Below are positions 33,470 through 44,639 of a stretch of 64,000 bases of DNA, piece by piece. Made by a program: the position numbers and the translations under genes. Under the pieces are notes generated by a model that searched no databases, had not been told where the DNA came from, and saw only the letters and a list, made by a program, of their open reading frames with translations. The DNA is from Cryptomeria japonica (Eukaryota > Streptophyta > Pinopsida > Cupressales > Cupressaceae). Every line of letters begins with the position of its first letter. Within the stretch, counting starts at the first letter, position 1. The DNA lies in NCBI RefSeq assembly GCF_030272615.1, contig NC_081407.1, positions 438,433,230 through 438,497,229 on the forward strand. The letters are read 5' to 3'.

Positions 33470-35145
33470 ATGAAATATCATGATATCATAGCCAAAGAAG
33501 AAACTTTCAAGAGACTGAGATTAAGAAATATATGGCTGAAGGAGGGGGATAGAAACACCAAATACTTTCATATGTCCACTTTGAAACATAAGGCTATCAA
33601 CAGGATTTCTCAGCTTAAAGTCAATGGCAGAATTATTGATGATGAAGATTCTATGAGGAAAGCTGCTTTGGATTTCTTTTCCAATCTTTTGACTAAGGAT
33701 TAGAACTTGGACCTTCAAGCTTAAAGAGATCTTTTGAACTGCATCCCTTCTATCTTGGATTCTGACCAGAACTCCTATATTACTACTATCCTAACTAATG
33801 ATGAGATTTTGAAAGTTGTCAATTCTTTTTTAGGTAATAAGGCCCCAGGCCCGGATGGATTCCCTATGTTCTTTTTCCAAATGTATTGGCATATTTTTGG
33901 GAGGGATGTTTCCAGTGTTGTGAAAGAATTCTTTGGTGCTAGGAAAATCTTGAAAGAATTGAATGGTAATTCCATTGCTCTTATTCCCAAGAAGATGGGA
34001 GCTGACTCCATGGATCTTTTTAGACCTATCAGCCTCTGCAATTCATTGTACAAGATTATCTCTAAAGTCTTGACCTCTAGAATCCTGACTTCGCTCCCCT
34101 CGATCATTTCTCCCCAACAAAGTGAGTTTGTCCCTGGGAGACAAATTTTGGACTCGATAATCATGGTCCATGAGAACATTCATTCTCTTTCTAGGGCTAA
34201 AAAAGAAAGTTTCCTTCTAAAGCTTGACTTGTCTAAAGCCTATGATAGAGTTGACTGGGGCTTTATGCAGACTATTCTTTCAACCTTTGGATTTTGCTCA
34301 AGAAGCATCAGTCTTATCATGCAATTGGTTTCCTCTGCTTCTTTTTCTATGATAGTCAATGGGTCTCCCTCCCCCTTGTTCAAGTCCTCCAGGGGTCTCA
34401 GACAGGGGGATCCTCTCTCCCCTGTTCTTTTCATAAACATGGCAAAATGTTTGGGAAGATTTATTGGAAAACTTGTTGAGAAGGGAGATTCTAGAGGGCT
34501 CAATCCTTCATCAGCTGACCAAGTGTGTTCTCATCAGTAATTTGTGGATGATTCAATTATTATGGGGAATTCTTCTGTGAAAGATTCTAGAATCTTAAAG
34601 AAAGATTTGGATAGATATGGGAATGCTACTAGTCAACTGATTAACTAGTCTAAAAGTTTTGTTTATTTCATAAACACTCTAGAGAGAAGATGGACAAAGA
34701 TCATTAATATTTTGGGTAGGAAAATTGGGAATCTCCCTGCTTCCTATCTTGGGCTCCCTTTATGCTAGGTGCCTCCTGATACCTTCTAGGGTGCTCTAGT
34801 GGATAAATTTCATAAGAAGTTAGCTGGATGGAAAGGCTCTTTGCAAAGTCAAGCGGGAAAGGTCCAGCTTCTGAAGTCTACTCTCCAGAGTATCCCTATA
34901 TATGCCATCTATCTTTTTAGAATACCTATTAAGTTTGTGGATGCTATTGAAAAAATTCAAAGAACCTTTCTTTGGAATGGGGTTGAGGAAAAGAAGAGAA
35001 TGAATTTGATTGCATTGGACAAGGTGTGAAAACCTATAAGAAAAGGAGGATTTGGTCTTAGAAGAATCAGAGATATGAATGAGTTTCTCATGGCTAAGAA
35101 GATATGGAGAGGTTATAAAACTGAGGGAGAATGGAAATTGATATG
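33470..35145 (+). pseudogene. LINE ORF2, part 2: reverse transcriptase, cut by the gypsy insertion
   Basis: A linker (WLKEGDRNTKYFHMSTLKHK) leads into RT: NKAPGPDGFPMFFFQMYW, ALIPKKMGADSMDLFRPISL, LDLSKAYDRVDW, RGLRQGDPLSPVLF, FVDDSIIMG and ASYLGLPL. The catalytic block is FVDD, a usual LINE variant, preceded by a TAA at 34538. Further stops are at 33701 (KD*NL), 34646, 34766, 34787 and 35027. The frame runs to the insertion point: codon TGG is split between 35145 and 43106. Confidence 0.92.
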
Positions 35146-36780
35146 TGGTGCAGGAGCACCTACGACTTAGGCTCATAGTCCTTCTTCAATTTTGGCTTGT
35201 ATGGACCTTACCCAAGTTAGGTTTCTAATAAGGACTCCTAGAGGGTCCAAAGTGTGTGTGCAATATCTGGTTTGAGTCAAGTGTAGGCCTAGATGAGTTA
35301 GTTTTCTTTCTAAGTGTGCACTTTGTGAGTAGGTGTTAGGTTGAGTAGTTAAAATGGCCTTCTTGATGGTCAAAAGAGGCATAACTTGGTGAAATAATTA
35401 GAGAGGTTTAGAATAGTCTTAGGAATGTTCAAAAAGACATGAATGATGAAGTGTGATAGGTTGCCTAAGTTGGAAAGGTAAAATGTGGAAAATTGTAAAA
35501 GTTGTCATGACAACTTTGGTCCTAAAAGAGCTTAGCGATGGAGTTAGGATTAAAACATTGACCTAGGATTCCTCCACACATGGGGAATACTATTTAAACC
35601 ATCTTTTGCATGGATACCAAGGTTGGAAGCATTGATTTTTGTGAATGACAATTTGAAACCACTCATTTTCGGATTGTTATCATTGTTTTTGTCTTATTTT
35701 GCATAAAAATTGAACACAAATGGATTGAATCCATTGATTCAACTTTGCATAGTTTTTATTTGGTGTGTTCCAATATGATTTTATCCATTTCATGCTTTGT
35801 AAATAGTTTTTATTAGTTCTTTTACTGTTTTGTTTTCAAACAACCAGTTTTGGCTTGTAAATAGCAAATTATGTAAAAATGGTTGCCCCATAAAATCCCT
35901 CCGTGCTACCATCACAAATTGATGGGAAATGGAAGGAAACCCTATGAACATTGTAAATATGCATGGAGGAGTTTTGGAAGTGAATTTTACCATTGTTGCC
36001 ACCTTGTTCTAGGCGAGTCCAGGAGCAACCCGGTTAGAGAAAATAGGGTGTAAATTGAATGTATATTGCAGGGGTGACTTCAAAACCTAAACTTTAGAAT
36101 TTGGCATTAAATTATAGGTCCATTTAGAGTTCAAGTTGAGAGGAGAAGATTTTAAAACCTCATTTCATATCTTTAACCCTTGTTGAACAGTCACAACCAG
36201 TTGAAGCCTAGAAACCCTAACAAAACCTCATTTTTGTGTTAGGGCACTGTACGGCAAGTTGGGAGACTAAAACCAAAAAAATATCTTGAGGATGGATGAG
36301 TGATTGAAGAATAATATAACTTTTTGTAGGGTCTTTTGGGACCGATTCACTCAAAACCCTTAAAAACCAGATTTAGGAGGCCTAATTGGGGCTCATCCTT
36401 GTAGCCCTATTTCTAAGCAATTTTATGAAATCAATAAGGGAATTGAAGATTGAAAAACCTCAAATGGACATAGTTGATCTCATTTCATGGTAAATACCAC
36501 CTCCACATCTCTGCAATGTCTCATAACAATATGGGGGTGAAAAGTGAGAAGTTGACAAGTTGTTGTCAAGGCTGCAAGATGAGTATTTGAGAAGCACATT
36601 GAATTGGTAGAGTTCCTAGTCAAAAAACTTGTTGCAAACAACTTAAGATTGGAAAAGAGAGATTCCTAGAAGAGATTGAGAAGGACTTGGAAGTCTTAAA
36701 GTATAGCTAAACCCGGTAAGGTTGGTGGAATTGAGCAACACCAACTAGGTGAAGTGTGAGCAAGCTAGGTGACCCTATCA
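35146..36780 (+). repeat. 5' LTR of the chromodomain gypsy element (1635 bp)
   Basis: It starts TGGTGCAGGAGCACC and ends GACCCTATCA. A TATA-like TATTTAAA lies at 35591-35598. The short ORFs inside are not supported as genes. Confidence 0.95.
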
Positions 36781-36783
36781 AAT

Positions 36784-36797
36784 TGGTATCAGAGCCT
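36784..36797 (+). other. primer-binding site, tRNA-Met type
   Basis: TGGTATCAGAGCCT lies three bases after the LTR end. Confidence 0.92.
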
Positions 36798-36820
36798 ACA
36801 AGTTTTGGGCTAGGTAAAAT

Positions 36821-37925
36821 TTGATGTCCTTAGAATTGGAAGAGTCTACCAATGCAGAGTTGGCAAAGAAAGTGGATGATCAGAAGGAAGAGAATAGGCT
36901 CCTGAAAGAAAAATTGGCAGAATTGGAAGGTAAGCTTGGTGAAATTGAAACCAAGGCAGATGAAGTGTTGGTAAAGGTTGAAGGAGTAGGAGGGAAGGGT
37001 AAAGAGGTATCAAAAGTAGACAAAGTACCTAAACCTCATCCTATTTTGGAACAAGAACCTTTCCTAAAGGCATTGAAATCCTTAAGTGGTAAATCACTAG
37101 AAGGATTTCCATTGTTCATTGGTAAGATGGAAGTAGAAGTGGTTCTAGAATCAATAGAGGGTATGGAGAACCATTTTGAATGTGAAGGCATAACTGAAGC
37201 TCAAAGAGTCAATTGGCCAAGTCTAGGATGAGGGAAGCCACTCTCACATGGTGGAAATTTGTGCAGGATGAGAGGAAGAAAGTGGGTAAAACACCCATCT
37301 CTTCTTGGAAAGGGATGTTAGTCAAAATCAAAGAATCCTATATCCCTGATGACTATGAAGTGCAGATCCATAGGAAAAGAAAAAAAGTAAGACAAAAAGA
37401 CCGTGATGAGGTGGTTATATGGAGGATTTTCACAAACTTAGTCTTAGATCTCATGCAGTGGAACAAGAGAGCCTTAAGGTAGCTAGGTACCTAAATGGAC
37501 TGAGATGGAACATCCAAGAAGAAATCAATCTATTGAGCCCAAAGACAGTTCATCAAAGCTATCAACTTTCCCTTAAAGTGGAAGAAAAACTAAAAAGGAA
37601 ACATGATTCAAGTAGTAGCAGGGGCAGAGGTAGTGGAAAATAAAATAGAGGCCATAGGGGAGGCTTTGGAGGAAGAAATTCAGAGCAAATAACACAAGGT
37701 GAGTCTTAACTTATTGAGCAGCAAGAAGGTGGCACTAGTAAAGGAGGATTCAATAGAGGAAGGGAGTCAAACAGTGGTTTTAGAGGAAGGTCTAGTGGAC
37801 AAGGTAGAGGTTCCTCATATTTTGCCTCAATGAAATGTTACCATTGCAAACAGCTTGGTCATCCAGCATATAGATGTCTAGAGAAGGGATCTTCATCACA
37901 GAGTGGTGAGAGAAGGGTAAAATAC
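36821..37925 (+). pseudogene. gag: Gag of the chromodomain gypsy element
   Basis: ATG at 36823 follows the primer site. The N-terminus is a coiled coil (KKVDDQKEENRLLKEKLAEL). The capsid-like part includes FLKALKSLSGKSLEGFPLF, SRMREATLTWWKFVQD and ISSWKGMLVKIKESYIPDDY, with frame changes at about 37215 and 37430. The zinc knuckle CYHCKQLGHPAYRC lies at 37836-37877 after a Gly/Arg/Ser-rich region. A TAA at 37709 and a TGA at 37942 mark decay. Confidence 0.85.
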
Positions 37926-37994
37926 CTTCAAGAAGAGACTTGAAGCAGCAAGACTTCAAAGGTTGCCTTATAATCAGAGGTAAGTGACAACCTA

Positions 37995-38600
37995 ATGATA
38001 AGAAGAACTTTGATCAAAGAACCTGTCAGAGAAGAGCCTAGCCAAAGGAGATCACTATTTAGAATCAAATGCAAGATTATGGGCAAAGTTTGTAAGGTGA
38101 TAATAGACTCAGGGTCAATAGACAACATTGTGTCAGAGGAGGCTGTGAGTAAGCTCAAGTTGCGGAGGATTCCTCACAACAACCCATATAGGGTCACTTG
38201 GTTGAACAAAGGCCAACATGTCTTGGTAAATGAAAAAGCATGGGTGGATTTCACCATTGGGAGGTATAAGGACAAAGTGCTATGTGATGTCCTACCCATG
38301 GATGCATGCCATCTTCTATTAGGAAGACCATGGCAATTTGATAGACAAGCTATTCATGATGGAGCCAAGAATGCATATTCATTCAAGAAATATGGAGTCA
38401 CATTCAACATACAATCTATCCTTGAGGAAGTTGAAAAGAGAGCAGCAGGTCCTAATGTGCTTTTGGTGAGTGAAAAACAGTTCTTGAAGACACTTGAGGA
38501 AGGTGAAGGTATAGGGTTTGCGTTAGTGATGAAACCTAAAAAGGAAGCTAAGAAGGAGAAACTAGATTTTCCAATGGAGGTTCAAGACCTATTGAAATAG
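37995..38600 (+). CDS. pol: aspartic protease of the chromodomain gypsy element
   Basis: The active site is KVIIDSGSIDNIVSEEA, with an intact Asp-Ser-Gly. Then come LKLRRIPHNNPYRV, WVDFTIGRYKDKVLCDVLPMDACHLLLGRPWQFDR. The frame stays open to a TAG at 38598 (LLK*FKG), probably CAG, and continues into RT shortly after. Confidence 0.9.
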   Translation: MIRRTLIKEPVREEPSQRRSLFRIKCKIMGKVCKVIIDSGSIDNIVSEEAVSKLKLRRIPHNNPYRVTWLNKGQHVLVNEKAWVDFTIGRYKDKVLCDVLPMDACHLLLGRPWQFDRQAIHDGAKNAYSFKKYGVTFNIQSILEEVEKRAAGPNVLLVSEKQFLKTLEEGEGIGFALVMKPKKEAKKEKLDFPMEVQDLLK

Positions 38601-38612
38601 TTCAAAGGGATA

Positions 38613-39956
38613 GTGAGTGATGGAAAACCAACCACCTTACCTCCTAAAAGAGCCATAAGCCATCAAATTGACTTCATACCCAGAGCATCCTTACCTAAGA
38701 AAGTGGCTTACAAAACGACTCCCCAACAAAATGTTGAAATTGCTAAACAAATTCAAGGGCTTTTAGACCAAGGCTTGATTAGGAAAAGTGTTAGCCCTTG
38801 TGTTGTACCTACTTTCTTAACCCCAAAGAAAGGTGGTACTTGGAGATTGTGCATTGACTCTAGGGCTATAAATAAAATCACCATTAGATATAGGTTTCCA
38901 ATTCCTAGAATAGAGGACCTAATGGATTGTTTAGGGGAAGCCAAATACTTTACCAAGATTGACCTTAAAAGTGGATACCACCAAATTAGGATTAAGGAGG
39001 GTGATGAATGGAAAAAAACATTCAAGACAACAGAGGGTCTTTATAAGTGGCTTGTAATGTCATTTGGCTTATCAAATTCTCCAAGCATCTTCATGAGGCT
39101 CATGAATGAGGTGATGAAGGACTTCATAGGTAAATTTGTGGTGGTATATTTAGATGATATTCTCATTTTCAGTAAGGATAAGGCTGATCATGTTAAGAAT
39201 TTGCAAATTGTTCTACAAAGATTGTATGAGGAGAAGCTAACCATGAACTTAGACAAGTGTGAATTTTTTTAGCAGGAGTTGGTTTACCCTGGGTTTGTGT
39301 TGTCACATGGAAATCTCAAGATGGATCCTAGCAAGGTTGAAGCCATAGTAAATTGGCCTACTCCTAAGTCAACAACAGAGGTGAGAAGCTTCCATGGTCT
39401 AGCTCAATATTATAGGAAATTGATTAGGCAATTCAGTGCTATATGTGCACCAATGTTGGACACAATCAAAGGTGGAATGAAGGCAAAGTTGTAGTGGAAT
39501 GAACAAGCAAATAAAGGTTTTGAAACCTTGAAAGAAAGGATAGCCACTCAACTAGTTTTGGTGTTGCCTAGCTTTGAGAAACTCTTCACAGTGGAATGTG
39601 ATGCAAGAAATGTTGCAATAGGTGCTATCCAAAGTTAGGAAGAAAGATCGGTAGCTTTCCATAGTGAGAAGCTAAGTGATGCTAAGAGGAAATACTCCTC
39701 ATATGACTTGGAGTTATATGCAATAGTTCAGGCTTTGAGGAAGTGGAGACACTATCTCCTTCCTAAGGAATTTATAGTCTACACCGACAATCAAGCTTTA
39801 AGCTTCCTAAACTCACAAGACAAGCTTAGTCACAAACACATGAAGTGGGTAGAATATATGCAAGCCTACACATTTACTATCAAGCACAAAAAAGGTCAAC
39901 TAAATAGGGTTGTTGATGCATTGAGCAGGAGACTCTTGACAGTACAAGAAATTTAG
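38613..39956 (+). pseudogene. pol: reverse transcriptase and RNase H of the chromodomain gypsy element
   Basis: RT: LPPKRAISHQIDFIP, SPCVVPTFLTPKKGGTWRLC, YRFPIPRIEDLMD, TKIDLKSGYHQIRI, SFGLSNSPSIFMRLMNEV and VVYLDDILIFSK. After a TAG at 39270, LVYPGFVLSHGNLKMDPSKVEAI and EVRSFHGLAQYYRKLI follow. RNase H: VECDARNVAIGAI, a TAG at 39636 where the family has Gln (LSQE), AFHSEKLSDAKRKYSSYDLELYA, and VYTDNQALSFL to VVDALSRR. The RT active site is intact. Confidence 0.95.
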
Positions 39957-40094
39957 TTAAGAAGCATAGGTGTTGACAGTTTTAGAGACCTATACCCGGA
40001 TGATGAAGACTTCTCAAATGCCTACAAGATATGCAAAGAGTATCAGAATCATTTTCATAGTGAGTATTCTGATTTTACCTTACAAGGTGGATTA

Positions 40095-41443
40095 TTGTTT
40101 AGAGGAGGGCAACTTTGTGTGCCTACAAGATCAATAAGAGAAAATCTCATAGAAGAGAAGCATAATGGTAGTCTTAGTGGTCATTTTGGAGTCAACAAAA
40201 CTCAAGAGTTAGTCCAAAGATATTACTATTGGCCTAGGATAAATCAAGATGTTAGGAATCATGTGGAAACTTGTATTGTTTGTCAAAAGGCCAAGGGCAC
40301 TTCTTCAAATTTTTGGTTTATACCAACCTCTTCCCATACCAAATAGACCTTGGGATTGCATTAGTATGGACTTTGTAGTGGGTTTTCCAAGGACAAAGCA
40401 GGGATTTGATAGCATTTATGTCATAGTGGATAGGTTTAGTAAGATGGACCACTTTGTACCTTGCAAGACCACTCATGATGCATGTCATATAGCTCATTTG
40501 TTCTTAATGGAAGTCATAAGGATACATGGCTTACCCATGAGCATTGTTTCAAACAGGGACTCAACGTTCATGAGTCATTTTGGAAGACACTTTGGCAAAA
40601 AATTGGTAGTAACCTATCCTTTGGAGCAGCCTACCATCCACAAACAGATGGGCAGACCGAAGTGGTTAATAGGAGCCTAGGAAACCTATTGAGGTGCCTT
40701 ACAAAGGAGTATGGTCAGACATGGGATCAAGTGTTATGACAAGCTAAATATGCTTACAATGACACTATAAATAGAACCACAAGAAAGAGTCCTTTTGAGG
40801 TGGTCTATGGTCTTCACCCAAGGGGTATTCTAGAGCTAAGGGACTTAGGAAATGTAGCAACAAGGAGTAGATATGCTAAAGATTTTGCTCAATCAATGAA
40901 AGAGGTACATGAATTAGTCAAGTAGACATTGATGGAAAACACAAGTAAGATCAATCAAAAGGTTGATGAGAAAAGGAAGAACCTACAATTCCAAGTAGGT
41001 GATCTTGTCATGGTGCACCTTAACAAGGCAAGTCTATAGCAAGGGATACCTAACAAGTTGCAGATGAGAAGGCTGGGTCCATGTAACATTCTAGCAAAGT
41101 ATGGAGAAAATGCATACAAGGTGGACCTACCAGGTGAAATAGGATTGTCACTGGTTTTTAATATAGCAGATTTAGTGGCTTATAAAGGGCCAATTCCAGA
41201 TTTAGATCACAGTCAAACCGAGATAGCAGATGAAGCGAATAACCTTCAAATGCCAGCAAAACCAAGTCCTAAAGCTGAGAAGGTAATGAGTTCAAGAATC
41301 ACTAAAAAGACAAGACACCAAATTTATTGGGAGCACCTAATTAAGTGGTAGGGTATGGATGATGCTGAGGCTACATGGGTTCTTGAGACAAAGTTCAAGA
41401 AGTTAGGCATTGAGCAGAATCTGATCCCAAAAGAGGTGACTTA
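40095..41443 (+). pseudogene. pol: integrase with C-terminal chromodomain-like segment
   Basis: HHCC zinc motif: EKHNGSLSGHFGVNKT through CIVCQKAK. After a frame change near 40310 the core reads [14 protein letters not shown] and [12 protein letters not shown]. The second catalytic block is IVSNRDSTF, with Asn (AAC, 40552-40554) where the family has Asp. Another shift near 40590 leads to [18 protein letters not shown], with Glu kept. TAGs at 40924, 41037 and 41349 replace likely Gln. The last segment, YWEHLIKW then MDDAEATW, fits a chromodomain, which in other chromoviruses binds modified histone H3 and guides insertion. Confidence 0.92.
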
Positions 41444-41464
41444 ATTTTATTTTGTTTGGGAGAA

Positions 41465-43100
41465 TGGTGCAGGAGCCCCTAGGACTTAGGCTCATAATCC
41501 TTCTTCAATTTTGGCTTGTACTAACCTTAGCCAGGTCAGGTTTCTAATAAGGACTCCAGGAGGGTCCAAAGTGTGTGTGCAATATTTGGTTTGAGTCAAG
41601 TGTAGGCCTAGTTGAGTTGGTTTTCTTTCTAGGTGTGCAATTTGTGAGTAGGTGTTAGTCTGAGTAGTTAAAATGGCCTTCTTGATGGTCAAAAGAGGCA
41701 TAACTTGGTGAGAGAATTAGAGAGGTTTATAATATTCTTAGGAATGTTCAAAAAGACATGAATGATGAAGTGTGATAGGTTGCCTAAGTTGGAAAGGTAA
41801 AATGTGGAAAATTGTAAAAGTTGTCATGACAACTTTGGTCTTGAAAGAGCTTAGTGGTGGAGTTAGGGTTAAAAAAATGACCTAGGATGCCTCCACACAT
41901 GGGAAAGACTATTTAAACCCTCTCTTGCATGGATACCAAGGTTGGAAGCATTGATTTTTATGAATTACAATCTGAAACCACTCATTTTCAGACTACTATC
42001 ACTATTTTTATCTTATTTTGCATAAAAATTGAACACAAATGGATTGAATCCATTGATCCAACTTTGGATAGTTGTTATTTGGTGTGTTACAGTACTATTT
42101 GATTCATTTCATGCTTTGTAAATAGTTTTTATTAGTTCTTTTATTGTTTTGTTTTCAAACAACCAGTTTTGGCTTGTAAATAGAAAATTATGTAAAAATG
42201 GTTGCCCCATAAAATCCCTCTATGCTACCATCACGGCCTATTGGGAAATGGAAGGCAACCCTATTTACATTGTAAATATGTAGGGAGGAGTTCTATAAGT
42301 TAATTTTACCATTGTTGCCACCTTGTTCTAGGCGAGTCCAGGAGCAACCCGACTAGAGAAAACATGGTGTAAATTGAATGTATATTGCAGGGGTGACTTT
42401 AAAACCTAAAATTTAGCATTTGGCATTGAAGGATAGGTCCATTTAGTTTTCTCATTGAGAGGGGAAGCTTTGACAACCTCATTTCATAGCTTTACCCCTT
42501 GTTGAACAGTCACAGCCAGTTGAAGCCTAGAAACCCCAACAAAACCTCTTTCTTGGGTTAGGGCACTGTACGACAAGTTTCGAGACTAACACCAACAAAA
42601 TCTCTTGAGGATGGATGAGTGATTGAAGAATAATATAAATTTTTGTAGCATCTTTTGGGACCAACTCACTCAAAACCCTTAAAAACTGGATTTAGGAGGC
42701 CTAATTGGGCCTCATCCTTGTAGCCCTATTTCTAAGCAATTTTATGAAATCGGTAAGGGAATTGAAGATTGCAAAACCTCAAATGGACCTAGTTGATCTC
42801 ATTTCATGGTAAATACCACCTCCATACCTTTATAATGTCTCATAACAGTATGGGGGTTAAAAGTGAGAAGTTGACAAGTTGTTGTAAAGGTTGCAAGATG
42901 AGTATTTGAGAAGCACATTGAATTGGTAGAGTTCCTAGTCAAAACACTTGTTGCAAACACTTTAAGATTGGCACAGAGAGAGTCCTAGTAGAGATTGAGA
43001 AGGACTTGGAGGTCTTGAAGTATAGATAGATCCTATAAGGGTTGTGGAATTGAGCAACAACAACTAGGTGAAGTGTGAGAAAGCTAGGTGAACCCTATCA
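41465..43100 (+). repeat. 3' LTR of the chromodomain gypsy element (1636 bp)
   Basis: It starts TGGTGCAGGAGCCCC and ends AACCCTATCA, followed by ATATG. TATTTAAA lies at about 41910-41917. A short purine-rich TTTGGGAGAA before it (41455-41464) is the likely polypurine tract. It matches the 5' LTR along its length, with scattered substitutions. Confidence 0.95.
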
Positions 43101-43105
43101 ATATG

Positions 43106-44622
43106 GGATAATAATTATAAAAGACATCTCCCTACCCTTCATAGTTTCCTCAAGGCTGAAGATATTCCGATTGGTTCCAACATCTGGAAAAATGTCACTA
43201 GAACTAGAGACATAATAGTCAAAGGAGCGAAATGGAAGGTAGGGAAGGGTAATTTCATTAAATTTTGGGAAGATACTTGGTTGTTAGACTCCCCCATTAG
43301 TGACAATCCTGATTGGGGCAAGTTTCAGGATCAGTGTAAGGAAAAAATTGGTACTACTGTGGCTGACTACTAGAATTTAGGTCAGTGGAAGGACTTATCC
43401 TCTATTGATCCTTCCCTTGAGCAACTGAATAAAATTATAAATTTAATGGTGGTGGTTGATGAGGAGGACCAGCTTATCTGGAAACTTACTGGTGATGGTA
43501 AATTTTCCTTTTCCTCTCTTTATTTTCAGCAATATTCTAGTCAGGAGAGTCCTTATTGGGCTAAGGCTTGGGTGAAAGGTCTTATTCCCAAAATTAATAT
43601 TTTTTTCTGGATTGTTCTTCAAAAAACAATTTTGATGACTACCAATCTCAAAACTAAAAAATTTTGTTTGCCTAGTATTTGTCATATTTGTATGCAAAAT
43701 GAGGAAACTATTAATCACATGTTTATCCATTGTCCTTTCTCTGTGGATATTTGGGCTAGATGTTTGAACAATTTCAATGTCAGATGGGTCTTCCCTGAAG
43801 CTATCCAAGATGTTTTCAATTCCTTGTTCCACCCTTCAAAGAACAATTCAGTTAATCTATTATGGAAATTCGCTTTACCCCATATTTTTTGGGGAATCTA
43901 GAAAGAGAGAAATGATAGAGTGTTCAGAGATAAGGCGTCAAAACCTCAAATTATTTTTGAGAAAATCAAAAGACATATGGTGGAGAACCTCTACATCACT
44001 GGTGGAATAATGAACCCCAAAGATCAAGGTGATAACATCATTTTCAAGAATTGGAGAATAAAGGGGAGTGGCATCATACATGCTAATCCTAGAGAGGAGG
44101 CGAGATGTGAATGCCCACCTCATGGATGGATGAAAATTAATTTTGATGGTGCTTCCAAGGGTAATCCTGGCAATGCAGGGTGTGGTGTGGTGTTAAGAGA
44201 TCAAGGGGGAATATGCAAAGCTATCAAATGTATTCCTATAGGTCACCAAACCAATCATGTTGTTGAGGTCATTGCTTCTTATCATGGGTTGGTTCTTGCT
44301 AAAGATTCAAATTGCACTAAAGTTTGGGTTGAAGGTGATTTCTTGAACATTATTAATTACTTGAATAATGTTTTCCCTCCCTTTTGGTCTATACACAATG
44401 CCATCAAAATTGCGAAGTAAATTAGTAAAACCTTTGAAATGTGTATTTTCACACGTGCATATAGAGAAGCCAACATGTGTGTTGATTGGGCTCCCAACCT
44501 GGCTTGCTGCTCTAACAAAATCATTGCCCTTTATGGTGAGAGTAATCTCAAGTGAGGCAAAATCTTTGATTGAATTGGACCGTATCCAGATGAAGCAACA
44601 TGTCTTTGCTAATCACAATTTC
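43106..44622 (+). pseudogene. LINE ORF2, part 3: zf-RVT region and RNase H domain
   Basis: The LINE frame resumes at 43106. It reads SNIWKNVTRTRDIIVKGAKW, WEDTWLLDSP, WKLTGDGKFSFSSLY, KAWVKGLIPKINIFFW and the zinc-like CHICMQNEETINHMFIHC (zf-RVT). TAG at 43371 and 43899 sit in CTAG, where Trp is expected. The RNase H domain starts at about 44120: MKINFDGASKGNPGNAGCGVVLRD, EVIASYHGLVLA, VWVEGDFLNII and, after a TAA at 44418, REANMCVDWAPNLA. Plant L1 elements often carry this second RNase H. TGA codons at 44556 and 44571 and a TAA near 44610 separate it from the extra ORF in the same frame. Confidence 0.9.
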
Positions 44623-44639
44623 TAATACCTTCTCCTCAT

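Larger units (their letters stand above)
35146..43100 (+). mobile_element. complete chromodomain Ty3/gypsy retrotransposon nested in the LINE
   Basis: LTRs at 35146-36780 and 41465-43100 are bounded by ATATG (35141-35145 and 43101-43105). Internal order is gag with coiled coil and CCHC knuckle, protease, RT, RNase H, integrase, and a C-terminal chromodomain-like segment, which defines a chromovirus. The primer site is tRNA-Met type. Many TAG stops, three or more frame changes and loss of an integrase catalytic residue make it inactive. It inserted into the LINE RT/zf-RVT junction, so it is younger than the LINE. Confidence 0.96.

Noticed and set aside
35173-35382. Minus-strand ORF repeated at 41492-41701
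   Set aside because: It lies inside both LTRs of the chromodomain element; its recurrence reflects the LTR pair, not a gene family.
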